From assembly GCA_017423025.1 (NCBI GenBank), contig JAFPGC010000002.1:1-32160 (forward strand): a DNA stretch of 32,160 bases, written 5' to 3'. Origin of the DNA: Bacteroidales bacterium (lineage in GTDB: Bacteria; Bacteroidota; Bacteroidia; Bacteroidales; UBA932). Of this stretch, positions 23,192-31,140 are shown piece after piece. A program made the position numbers and the translations under genes. Within the stretch, counting starts at the first letter, position 1, and each line of letters opens with the position of its first letter. The notes below the pieces were generated by a model. It saw nothing but the letters and a program-made list of their open reading frames with translations. It was not told where the DNA came from and made no database searches.

Positions 23192-25117
23192 ATGAGCAAA
23201 CATTTCACGTTACCTTACGAAGGCGGGCTCATCGGCAAGAACCTGCCGGCGGGAATTCTCCACACGTATGAGAAAATCTGGACCAATGTGTATCCGGATG
23301 CCGACCCGGCCTCTTTTGCCATTGCCGATTTTATCGTAGATGCCATCAACGGCCACAAGGACGGCCTGTTCCGTCTGGGCCTGACCACCGGTTCTACGCC
23401 CAACACCCTGTATAACGAGCTTACCCGGCGCTATGAAGAGGGCAAGGTTTCGTTCAAGAATGTGGAAGTGGTTTCCATTGACGAGTATTATCCCTATTCG
23501 GCCGGAGGCGCCCAGAGCCGCAACCACCGCATCCACGAGTCCCTGCTGGACAAGGTGGACATCCTGAAGGAAAACATCCATATCCCGGACGGAACCGTTC
23601 CGCCGGAGAAACTGACGGAGTACTGCGCCCAGTTTGACAGCATCGCCCGCAATCTGGACCTGCTGGTCATCGGCGTGGGTGAGAAGGGCCAGGTCGGCTT
23701 CAACGAAGCCGGCGCCAACGAAAAGACCCGCACCCGCACCGTGCGCCTGTCCTACAACTCCCGCAAGCGCCAGTCCGTGAACTTCAACCTGGACATCATG
23801 GCCACCCCGGACAAGGCCATCACTGTAGGTATCGGCACCATGCTCACCGCCAAGAGAATCATGCTCATGGCCTGGGGCGAAGACAAGGCTCCGGCTGTCA
23901 AGGCTATTGCCGAAGGCCCCCGCACCACGGATTGCCCCGCTTCCCTCCTGCAGGAACACGACCACATCTCCTTCTATGTGGACGAGGCCGCCGCATCCCT
24001 GCTCACCCGCAGCGTAGCGCCCTGGCTGGTAGGCCCCTGCGACTGGACGCCCAAATTCATCCGCAAGGCCGTGGTTTGGCTCTGCGAGGTAACGGGCAAG
24101 CCCATCCTCAAGCTCACGGAAAAAGACTATCAGAACAACGGCCTCAGCGAACTGCTGGAAAAGGTGGCCAAATACGACAAGATCAATATCGACGTCTTCA
24201 ACGACCTCCAGCACACCATTACCGGCTGGCCCGGCGGCAAACCCAATGCCAACGATACCACCCGTCCCGTATCGGCCAATCCTTACCCCAAGACCGTGCT
24301 CATCTTCTCCCCGCACCCGGACGACGACGTCATTTCCATGGGCGGTACTTTCATCCGTCTGGCCTCCCAGGGCCACGATGTGCACGTGGCTTATGAAACC
24401 TCCGGTAACGTAGCCGTGCACGACGACGTGGTGCTCCAGCACATGGACTGCGCCTTCCAGCTGGGCTTTGCCGATAAATTCGAGGAAGTGAAGAAGCTGG
24501 TGGAGAGCAAGGTTCCCGGTGAACCGGAACCCCGCGCCCTGCTGGAGATGAAGGGAGCCATCCGCCGCAGCGAAGCCCGCGGTGCCGTGCGCTCCTTCGG
24601 CCTCAACGACAACACCAACGCCCACTTCCTGAACCTTCCGTTCTACGAGAGCGGCGGCATCAAGAAGAATCCGCGCACCCAGGCCGATGTGGACATTATC
24701 AAGGACCTGATCAAGAAACTCAAACCCCACATGATCTTCATGGCCGGAGACCTGGCCGACCCTCACGGAACGCACCGCGTATGCACCGAGGCCGCCCTGG
24801 AAGCCATGGAGCAAATCAAGGAAGAAGGGGCCGCCTGGGCCAACCAGACCCACGTGTGGCTGTACCGCGGAGCCTGGATGGAGTGGGAGCTGGGCCGCGT
24901 GGACATGGCCGTTCCGCTAAGCCCGGACGAGGTGGTGATGAAGCGTCACGCCATTTTCCGTCACCTGTCCCAGAAGGACATCGTTCCTTTCCCCGGCGAA
25001 GATCCGCGCGAGTTCTGGCAGAGGGCCGAGGAGCGTACCTCCAACACCGCCAAACTCTACGACCAGCTGGGTATGGCCGAATATCAGGCAATCGAAGTCT
25101 TCTTAAAACTGTACTAA
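23192..25117 (+). CDS. NagB-like domain fused to PIG-L (LmbE-like) deacetylase domain
   Basis: Residues ~25-290 resemble glucosamine-6-phosphate deaminase (LGLTTGSTP, VVSIDEYYP, NEAGAN), but the catalytic stretch GVGEDGHIAFNEP reads GVGEKGQVGFNEA: the Asp and His of the NagB triad become Lys165 and Gln167, while Glu172 remains. Residues ~368-600 are a PIG-L-type zinc deacetylase: FSPHPDDDVISMGG (His375, Asp377-Asp379) and DPHGTHR (His525, His528). PIG-L enzymes remove N-acetyl groups from GlcNAc-containing substrates. The fusion suggests sensing or binding of an amino-sugar phosphate next to deacetylation. Similar long NagB-like proteins occur in Bacteroides. It lies 4 bp upstream of a canonical nagB. 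Confidence 0.88.
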   Translation: MSKHFTLPYEGGLIGKNLPAGILHTYEKIWTNVYPDADPASFAIADFIVDAINGHKDGLFRLGLTTGSTPNTLYNELTRRYEEGKVSFKNVEVVSIDEYYPYSAGGAQSRNHRIHESLLDKVDILKENIHIPDGTVPPEKLTEYCAQFDSIARNLDLLVIGVGEKGQVGFNEAGANEKTRTRTVRLSYNSRKRQSVNFNLDIMATPDKAITVGIGTMLTAKRIMLMAWGEDKAPAVKAIAEGPRTTDCPASLLQEHDHISFYVDEAAASLLTRSVAPWLVGPCDWTPKFIRKAVVWLCEVTGKPILKLTEKDYQNNGLSELLEKVAKYDKINIDVFNDLQHTITGWPGGKPNANDTTRPVSANPYPKTVLIFSPHPDDDVISMGGTFIRLASQGHDVHVAYETSGNVAVHDDVVLQHMDCAFQLGFADKFEEVKKLVESKVPGEPEPRALLEMKGAIRRSEARGAVRSFGLNDNTNAHFLNLPFYESGGIKKNPRTQADVDIIKDLIKKLKPHMIFMAGDLADPHGTHRVCTEAALEAMEQIKEEGAAWANQTHVWLYRGAWMEWELGRVDMAVPLSPDEVVMKRHAIFRHLSQKDIVPFPGEDPREFWQRAEERTSNTAKLYDQLGMAEYQAIEVFLKLY

Positions 25118-25121
25118 TACT

Positions 25122-25913
25122 ATGAGAATTATTATCCGCGACAACTCCAAGGAAGGCTCCCTGTGGGCCGCCCACTACATTGCAGCCAAGATCAAGGAGA
25201 AGGCCGCCCGCACCAGCGAGCCCTTCGTCCTGGGTCTGCCCACCGGCTCCACCCCTCTGGGAACCTATGCCGAATTCATCCGCATGGTCAAGGCCGGAGA
25301 ACTTTCCTTCAAGAATGTGATCACCTTCAACATGGACGAATATGTGGCCCTGCCCCGCGAGCATCCGGAGAGCTATTGGAGCTTCATGCACCACAACCTC
25401 TTTGACCACATCGACATCAAGAAGGAGAACGTGCACATCCTCAACGGCAACGCTCCCGACCTGGCCGCCGAATGCGCCGCTTATGAGAAAGCCATTGTGG
25501 CAGCCGGCGGCATCGACCTGTTCCTGGGCGGCGTGGGCGAAGACGGCCACATTGCCTTCAACGAGCCCTTCTCTTCCCTGAGCAGCCGCACCCGCGTGGT
25601 AACCCTGACCCAGGATACGCTGGAAGTGAACAGCCGCTTCTTCGGCGGAGACCCGAACGCCGTGCCCAAGCAGGCCATGACCGTGGGCGTGGGCACCGTC
25701 CTGGATTCCAAGGAAGTGCTTATCCTGGCTTTCGGCAGCAAGAAGGCACGCGCCCTCCAGGCCGCCATCGAAGGCCCCATGAGCCACTATTGCACCCTGA
25801 GCGGACTACAGAACCATCCCGCCGGAACCATCGTCTGCGACGAGGATTCCATCGGCGAGGTGAAGGTAAGCAGCTATCGCTATTTCAAAGCTGTAGAAGC
25901 CGCCGAGAAGTAA
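25122..25913 (+). CDS. nagB: Glucosamine-6-phosphate deaminase
   Basis: NagB converts glucosamine-6-phosphate to fructose-6-phosphate and ammonia in the cytosol. This 263-residue protein has the family length and all catalytic positions at E. coli numbering: Asp72 (FNMDEY), Asp141, His143 and Glu148 in GVGEDGHIAFNEP. The phosphate loop GLPTGSTPLGTY and the lid SSLSSRTRVVTL are also present. It begins 4 bp after the NagB-like/PIG-L fusion and is followed by a strong terminator, so it probably ends the operon beginning near 20710 or 21974. Its intact site contrasts with the altered site of its neighbour. Confidence 0.97.
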   Translation: MRIIIRDNSKEGSLWAAHYIAAKIKEKAARTSEPFVLGLPTGSTPLGTYAEFIRMVKAGELSFKNVITFNMDEYVALPREHPESYWSFMHHNLFDHIDIKKENVHILNGNAPDLAAECAAYEKAIVAAGGIDLFLGGVGEDGHIAFNEPFSSLSSRTRVVTLTQDTLEVNSRFFGGDPNAVPKQAMTVGVGTVLDSKEVLILAFGSKKARALQAAIEGPMSHYCTLSGLQNHPAGTIVCDEDSIGEVKVSSYRYFKAVEAAEK

Positions 25914-25945
25914 GCTTCCCGCGGGCGCAAACTGCTGAATATTAA

Positions 25946-25983
25946 TTTTTCCCCCAGGCTTTATCGGCCCGGGGGAATTTTTT
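25946..25983 (+). terminator. Rho-independent terminator after nagB
   Basis: TTCCCCC (25949-25955) pairs with GGGGGAA (25971-25977); an inner GGC/GCC pair extends the stem after an A-C mismatch. TTTTTT follows directly. Confidence 0.85.
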
Positions 25984-26007
25984 CCACGCAAGTTTTTCTT
26001 ATCTTTG
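25978..26007 (+). promoter_or_regulatory. Promoter of the first transglutaminase-core lipoprotein
   Basis: Perfect TATCTTTG (26000-26007) 19 nt before the ATG at 26027. The best -33 candidate is TTTT at 25978-25981 with an 18-nt spacer, overlapping the T-run of the preceding terminator. Confidence 0.55.
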
Positions 26008-26026
26008 TAAGATAAACCCAAAAAGT

Positions 26027-28531
26027 ATGAAAAGACTGTTATTCGGAGCCTTAGCTTGTCTGCTGGCACTGACGGCCTGCGGACAGGGCGACCTCGAGGA
26101 TTATACCCTGCGCATGCAGGCCTATGACGGTGCCCTGAAGCCCTTTATGACGCTGCCGGAGGGAATATCGGCCCAGGAGCGCGAAGCGCTGCAATTCCTG
26201 TATGCCTATATGCCGCTGGCCGATGTGACGGACTACCCGGCCGAGTTTTACCTGGCCAATGTGCGCAAGTCTTTCCAGGCGCGCGAGGAATTGCCCTGGA
26301 AGGTGCCGGAGCGCGAATTCCGCCACTTTGTGCTGCCGCTGCGCACCAACAACGAAGACCTGGACAGCGCCCGGCTGGTCTTTTATGACGAGCTCAAGCC
26401 CCGCGTGGAAAAGCTTTCCATGAAGGACGCCATCCTGGAAGTGAACCACTGGTGCCACGAGAAAATGACGTATCAGCCCTCTGACGGCCGTACGCACGCC
26501 CCGCTGGCCTCTGTGAAGAATGCCCTGGGCCGATGCGGCGAGGAATCCACCTTCACGGTGGCTGCCCTGCGCAGCGTAGGCATCCCCGCCCGGCAGGTTT
26601 ACACCCCTCGCTGGGCCCATACGGAAAGCAACCATGCCTGGGTAGAGGCCTGGGCCGACGGTCAGTGGTACTTCATTGGCGCCTGCGAGCCCGAGGCCGT
26701 CCTCAATCTGGGCTGGTTCAACGCCCCCGCCTCCCGGGCCATGCTCACCCACACCAAGGTTTTCGGCCATTATGACGGCCCCGAAGAGGTGGTTTTGGAG
26801 ACGCCCAACTACACGGAAATCAACCTTATCGAGAACTACGCCAAGGCCGCCAAGGCGCACATTACCGTGCTTTCGGCCGATGGAACCCCTGTGGAGGGTG
26901 CCCGCGTAGACTTCTGCATCTACAATTCTTCCCAGTTCTTCCCGGCTGTGTCCAAGTATACGGACCGCCAAGGCGGCACCGCCTTGAGCGCCGGCCTGGG
27001 AGACATGCTGGTGTGGGCTGCGAAGGATGGCGAATACGGCTTTACCAAATGCCGTTTTGGCCAGGATACGGAGCTTTCCATAACCCTGAACTCTCCGGTG
27101 GGGAATCCCATCAGCAGTGAACTGTTCTTTATGGTTCCTCCGCCGGAAGAGGTGACCCTGCCGGAAGTGACGCCGGAGCAGCGCGCAGAGAATGACCGCC
27201 GCATGGCCTATGAAGACTCCGTGCGCAAGGCCTATATGGCCGGCTTCCCGGACCGGATGGCCGCCGAGGCCTTCGTAGCACAGAACGGACTGCCCGCCGA
27301 GGCCGCCCGCCTGGTGGAAGCATCGGCCGGTAACCACGCGGTTATCAAGGACTTCCTCGCCAAGGCCGAAGATAAGGAAAGGGCCGTACAGCTTTTGCAG
27401 AGCCTGAGCCGCAAAGACCTCTCGGATGTGCCTGCCGCCATTCTCTGGGACAGCTACAACGCCAAGGAGAGCCTCCTGCCCGTGCGTATCGAGAGCGAGT
27501 TCCTGTCCCCCTATAAAGGCTGGTTCCTGCAGAATGTTCCCGCAGAACTTGAGGCAGAATTCCGGGGAAACGCCCAGGCTATTATGGACTGGGTTAACCA
27601 GAATATTATTGTAGATGACAATCCGCTCTTCTGGGACATTCCCATGTCGCCCGTGGGCGTATGGAAAGCCGGCGTGGCCAATCCGCGTTCCAGAGATCTT
27701 CTGACCGTAGCGCTGGGCCGTACGTTTGGCGCAGAGATTCGCCGGAACCGCTTCTCCGGCTCTCTCCAGGCAGGGGAAGGCAAGATGGCGACCGGCGAGG
27801 TGGAGCTTACCTTCACGCCCGTGGAGGGGGTGGAGCGTCCTCAGTTCGGCCAGCACTTTACGCTCAGTAAAATAGAGAACGGCGGCCTGAGGATGATGTT
27901 CCTGGGGATGGGCGGCCGTCCCGGCCCCGGTGGCCCCCGTATCCCGCGCGGCACCAGCGGGGAGCTGCCGGAAGGTGACTACCTCCTGGCCAGCGGCAAC
28001 CGCCTCTCGGACGGCAGTACGCCCGTTACGGTGACGCTGTTCCACGTAACGGCCGGAGAGAAGCTCCAGGTGCCCCTTATCATTGAAACCGTGCCGGAAG
28101 AAGTGACCGTGATAGGCTCCTTCGAGGCCGACAAGCTCCCGGAACAGCCCGGAAAGGGCTATTATGCCGCCGCCGTCCTGGATGTGGGAATGGAACCCAC
28201 CAACCACGTCCTGCACGACCTGGCCGAGGAGCGCAGCGCCCTGGAAAAATGGGGCCGGCCCATCTACCTTCTTACCACCAGCCAGGCGCAGATGGACCGC
28301 CTGAAGGAAGAGATTCAGCAGGGGCGCTACGGCACTCTGCCTTCTACCGCCGTCCTGGCCATCGACACGGACGGCCGTGTGCTCAAGGGCATCACCGAGA
28401 GCCTGCAACTGCGTGAAAACCAGCTTCCTGTGGTCTTTATGGCCAATACGGACGGCGAGGTGATCTTTGTCTCCCAAGGATATACTATCGGCATGGGCGC
28501 CCAGTTGGAGGCCCTGGCCAAAAAACTGTAA
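26027..28531 (+). CDS. Transglutaminase-core lipoprotein, copy 1
   Basis: This 834-residue protein has an SPII signal (LTAC, Cys18). Residues ~60-230 form a transglutaminase-like cysteine-protease fold: NALGRCGEEST (Cys170), IPARQVYTPRWAHTESNHAWVEAW (His203) and DGQWYFIGACEPE, where the usual third-residue aspartate appears as Glu. Residues ~285-350 look like a carboxypeptidase-regulatory Ig domain (VEGARVDFCIYN...GDMLVWAAKDGEYGF). The C-terminal ~130 residues (GRPIYLLTTS, PVVFMANTDGEVIFVSQGYTIGMG) recall a thioredoxin fold without its CXXC. Bacterial members are usually peptidases or amidases; the substrate is unknown. A paralogue starts 5 bp after its stop. Confidence 0.82.
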   Translation: MKRLLFGALACLLALTACGQGDLEDYTLRMQAYDGALKPFMTLPEGISAQEREALQFLYAYMPLADVTDYPAEFYLANVRKSFQAREELPWKVPEREFRHFVLPLRTNNEDLDSARLVFYDELKPRVEKLSMKDAILEVNHWCHEKMTYQPSDGRTHAPLASVKNALGRCGEESTFTVAALRSVGIPARQVYTPRWAHTESNHAWVEAWADGQWYFIGACEPEAVLNLGWFNAPASRAMLTHTKVFGHYDGPEEVVLETPNYTEINLIENYAKAAKAHITVLSADGTPVEGARVDFCIYNSSQFFPAVSKYTDRQGGTALSAGLGDMLVWAAKDGEYGFTKCRFGQDTELSITLNSPVGNPISSELFFMVPPPEEVTLPEVTPEQRAENDRRMAYEDSVRKAYMAGFPDRMAAEAFVAQNGLPAEAARLVEASAGNHAVIKDFLAKAEDKERAVQLLQSLSRKDLSDVPAAILWDSYNAKESLLPVRIESEFLSPYKGWFLQNVPAELEAEFRGNAQAIMDWVNQNIIVDDNPLFWDIPMSPVGVWKAGVANPRSRDLLTVALGRTFGAEIRRNRFSGSLQAGEGKMATGEVELTFTPVEGVERPQFGQHFTLSKIENGGLRMMFLGMGGRPGPGGPRIPRGTSGELPEGDYLLASGNRLSDGSTPVTVTLFHVTAGEKLQVPLIIETVPEEVTVIGSFEADKLPEQPGKGYYAAAVLDVGMEPTNHVLHDLAEERSALEKWGRPIYLLTTSQAQMDRLKEEIQQGRYGTLPSTAVLAIDTDGRVLKGITESLQLRENQLPVVFMANTDGEVIFVSQGYTIGMGAQLEALAKKL

Positions 28532-28536
28532 TAATT

Positions 28537-31071
28537 ATGAAAAAACTGCTGTTCTTCCTTTGCACGGCCGGCCTGCTGCTTTCCTGCACGGACCAGAAGT
28601 ATTATGTCAAGGATTATCAGGACCGGATGGAAGCCCACCAGGGAGCCCTGGCTCCGTTCATGGCCCTGCCCAAGGGCATATCGGCCCAGGAAAAAGACGC
28701 TCTGGAGTTCCTCTATGCCTATATGCCCGTGGCCGATGTAACGGACTACCCGGCCGAATTCTACCTCCAGAACGTGCGGGCGGCCCTGGATACCCGCAAC
28801 CGATGGAACGTTCCGGAGCGGGAGTTCCGCCATTTTGTGCTACCCCTCCGCGTAAATAACGAAAGCCTGGACAGCTCCCGCGTGGTGTTCCAGCGGGAAC
28901 TGATGCCCCGGATCGAGGGACTCTCGATGGAAGAGGCCATCCTGGAAGTGAACCACTGGTGCCACGAGAAAGTGACCTACCAGCCCTCCGACGCCCGTAC
29001 TTCCTCGCCGCTGAATCTGGTGAAGAATGCCTTGGGCCGATGCGGAGAGCAGTCCACCTTCTGCGTGGCGGCCCTGCGCAGCGTTGGCATCCCCGCCCGC
29101 CAGGTGTATACCCCCCGCTGGGCCCACACCGACGACAATCACGCCTGGGTAGAGGCCTGGGCCGACGGGGAATGGCATTTCCTGGGCGCCTGCGAGCCCG
29201 AGCCCGTCCTGGATCTGGGTTGGTTCAACTCCCCGGCCTCCCGTGCCATGCTCATGCACACCAAGGTTTTCGGCAAGTATGACGGCCCCGAAGAGGTGGT
29301 TCTGGAAAGCCCCAACTACACCGAGGTGAACCTCATTGACAATTACGCCAAGATCGCCCGCATCGATTTCCAGGTGGTCTGGTCTCCGGACGCCCCCAAT
29401 AAAGACGCCGGCAAGCCCGTGGAAGGCGCCCGCGTAGACTTCTGCATCTACAATTATGCCGAGTTCTATCCCGCCGTTTCCAAGTATACGGACGCCGAGG
29501 GCCGCACTTTCACCAGCGCCGGCCTGGGAGATATGCTGGTATGGGCTTCCAAGGGCCATTCCTTTGGCTTTACCAAGGTGAGCTTCGGCAAGGATAAGGA
29601 AGCGACCATCGTGCTCCAGTACTATGCCGGGGATAAGTATGCCTCTCCTGTAGGCGTCAAGAAGGCCTTTGATATTGTGCCTCCGCCGGAGAACGTAAAA
29701 CTTCCCGAGGTCACTCCCGAGCAGCGCGCCGCCAACGACAAGCGCTTTGCCTATGAAGACTCCCTCCGCCACGCCTACGAAGCCACATTCCCCACGGCCG
29801 CAGAAGCCCTGGCCTTTGTGCGGGAGCAGGGTTACAATGACCAAATGGCCTCCTATCTTGTCCGTGCCAGGGGAAATGCCCAGACTCTGAAAGACTTTTT
29901 GGCCGCAAACGGCAACTTCGAGCGCCGCGAAAAAGTATTGGAATCCTTGAGCACCAAGGATTTACACGACATCACGCCCGAACTGCTGCAGGCCTATTAC
30001 ACGGCCGAACCGTTCTTCGGAACCCGGGTAGAGAATGAGTTCCTTACGGATTATTACAGCTTCTTCCAGGCCGGTGCCGGCGCAGACGCCACCCAGCACG
30101 GTATTATGGTCCTCAAGGACCCTACCGCATGGAACATTCCCATGTCTCCGGAAGCCGTATGGAAGAGCAAACTGGCCGACCCCCGTTCGCTGGATATCTA
30201 TACCGTTTCGCTGCTGCGTGCCCGCGGTAAGGAAGCCCGCAAGAACCCGGTGACCGGTGTGCTGGAGGTACGGGAACAGGGCGGCGACTGGAAGTCCCTC
30301 CAGGCCGCACCCGGAAAAGAAGACCCCAAGGGAACCCTCAAGCTTACTTACACGCCCACCAAAGCCGTGGAGAATCCCCAGTATTATACCCATTTCACCC
30401 TTTCCAAGATTGTGGACGGCCGTCCGCAGCTCCTTTCCTTCGATGAAGGGGAGGTGGACATGGGCGGCGGAACCGACTGGGCCCACACCTTCAAGAACGG
30501 CTGTAAGCTGGACGAAGGCACCTATCTGCTGGTCTCCGGCAACCGTCTTTCCGACGGCTCAGTACCGGTTTCCATGTGCTTCCTGCTCATTGAGGAAGGA
30601 AAGGAGACCGTGGAGAAACTCCAGATTAACGAGGACGCCGGCAGCCTGCCGGTCATTGGCAGCTTTGATGCCGAGAGCAAGATTACGGTGAACGGCGAAC
30701 AGGTTTCCGTCCTGTCCCAGGTAGGCCGCGGCTTCTACGTGCTGGCCCTGCTGGAACCCGGCAAAGAGCCCACCAACCACGCCCTGCGCGACCTTGCCGC
30801 CGCCCGCGAACAGCTGGAGGCCTGGGGAAGACCCATCGTGCTGCTCTGCACCTCTGAAAAGGCCCTCCAGCAGCTTCAAAAGGAAGAACGGGAAGGCCGA
30901 TACGGGAAACTGCCCACGACGGTCATCTTCGGCATTGCGCCCGAGGAGCTTCTCACGGGAGCCCGCCCGGTGGTGCTGGTGGCCGACAGTTTCAACCGCG
31001 TATTCTTCCGCAGCGAAGGCTATACCATCGGCCTGGGTAACCAGATTGCCGGAATGGTCGTCAAGCTCTAA
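28537..31071 (+). CDS. Transglutaminase-core lipoprotein, copy 2 (tandem paralogue)
   Basis: This 844-residue lipoprotein (LLSC, Cys17) shares architecture and long stretches with the preceding gene: ISAQEKDALEFLYAYMPVAD, ILEVNHWCHEKVTYQPSDAR, the catalytic NALGRCGEQSTF (Cys169), DDNHAWVEAW (His202) and FLGACEPEPVLDLGWFN. The Ig-like region is slightly longer than in copy 1 (extra SPDAPNKDAGK). The C-terminal thioredoxin-like domain again lacks cysteines. Only 5 bp separate the genes, so they form an operon under the promoter at 26000. The domains differ most in the middle linker, suggesting divergence after tandem duplication, perhaps for different peptide substrates. Confidence 0.82.
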   Translation: MKKLLFFLCTAGLLLSCTDQKYYVKDYQDRMEAHQGALAPFMALPKGISAQEKDALEFLYAYMPVADVTDYPAEFYLQNVRAALDTRNRWNVPEREFRHFVLPLRVNNESLDSSRVVFQRELMPRIEGLSMEEAILEVNHWCHEKVTYQPSDARTSSPLNLVKNALGRCGEQSTFCVAALRSVGIPARQVYTPRWAHTDDNHAWVEAWADGEWHFLGACEPEPVLDLGWFNSPASRAMLMHTKVFGKYDGPEEVVLESPNYTEVNLIDNYAKIARIDFQVVWSPDAPNKDAGKPVEGARVDFCIYNYAEFYPAVSKYTDAEGRTFTSAGLGDMLVWASKGHSFGFTKVSFGKDKEATIVLQYYAGDKYASPVGVKKAFDIVPPPENVKLPEVTPEQRAANDKRFAYEDSLRHAYEATFPTAAEALAFVREQGYNDQMASYLVRARGNAQTLKDFLAANGNFERREKVLESLSTKDLHDITPELLQAYYTAEPFFGTRVENEFLTDYYSFFQAGAGADATQHGIMVLKDPTAWNIPMSPEAVWKSKLADPRSLDIYTVSLLRARGKEARKNPVTGVLEVREQGGDWKSLQAAPGKEDPKGTLKLTYTPTKAVENPQYYTHFTLSKIVDGRPQLLSFDEGEVDMGGGTDWAHTFKNGCKLDEGTYLLVSGNRLSDGSVPVSMCFLLIEEGKETVEKLQINEDAGSLPVIGSFDAESKITVNGEQVSVLSQVGRGFYVLALLEPGKEPTNHALRDLAAAREQLEAWGRPIVLLCTSEKALQQLQKEEREGRYGKLPTTVIFGIAPEELLTGARPVVLVADSFNRVFFRSEGYTIGLGNQIAGMVVKL

Positions 31072-31089
31072 GCTGCTTCCTATAGGCAC

Positions 31090-31127
31090 AAAAAAGCCCC
31101 CTCCGGTGCTCGGAGGGGGCTTTTTGA
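31090..31127. terminator. Strong bidirectional terminator between convergent genes
   Basis: AAAAAGCCCCCTCCG pairs with CGGAGGGGGCTTTTT around a 5-nt loop. Both strands show hairpin followed by T-run, serving the lipoprotein operon and the EF-G-like gene. Confidence 0.95.
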
Positions 31128-31140
31128 TGGGTTGAGGGAA

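Noticed and set aside
23210-24853. A 547-codon minus-strand open frame opposite the NagB-like/PIG-L fusion
   Set aside because: A low-complexity Gly/Val/His composition typical of antisense frames in GC-rich genes; no start context or motifs.
26051-28477. An 808-codon open frame on the minus strand opposite the first transglutaminase-core gene
   Set aside because: It mirrors the strong codon bias of the plus-strand gene, lacks family motifs and a promoter, and the plus-strand protein has clear domains and a signal peptide.
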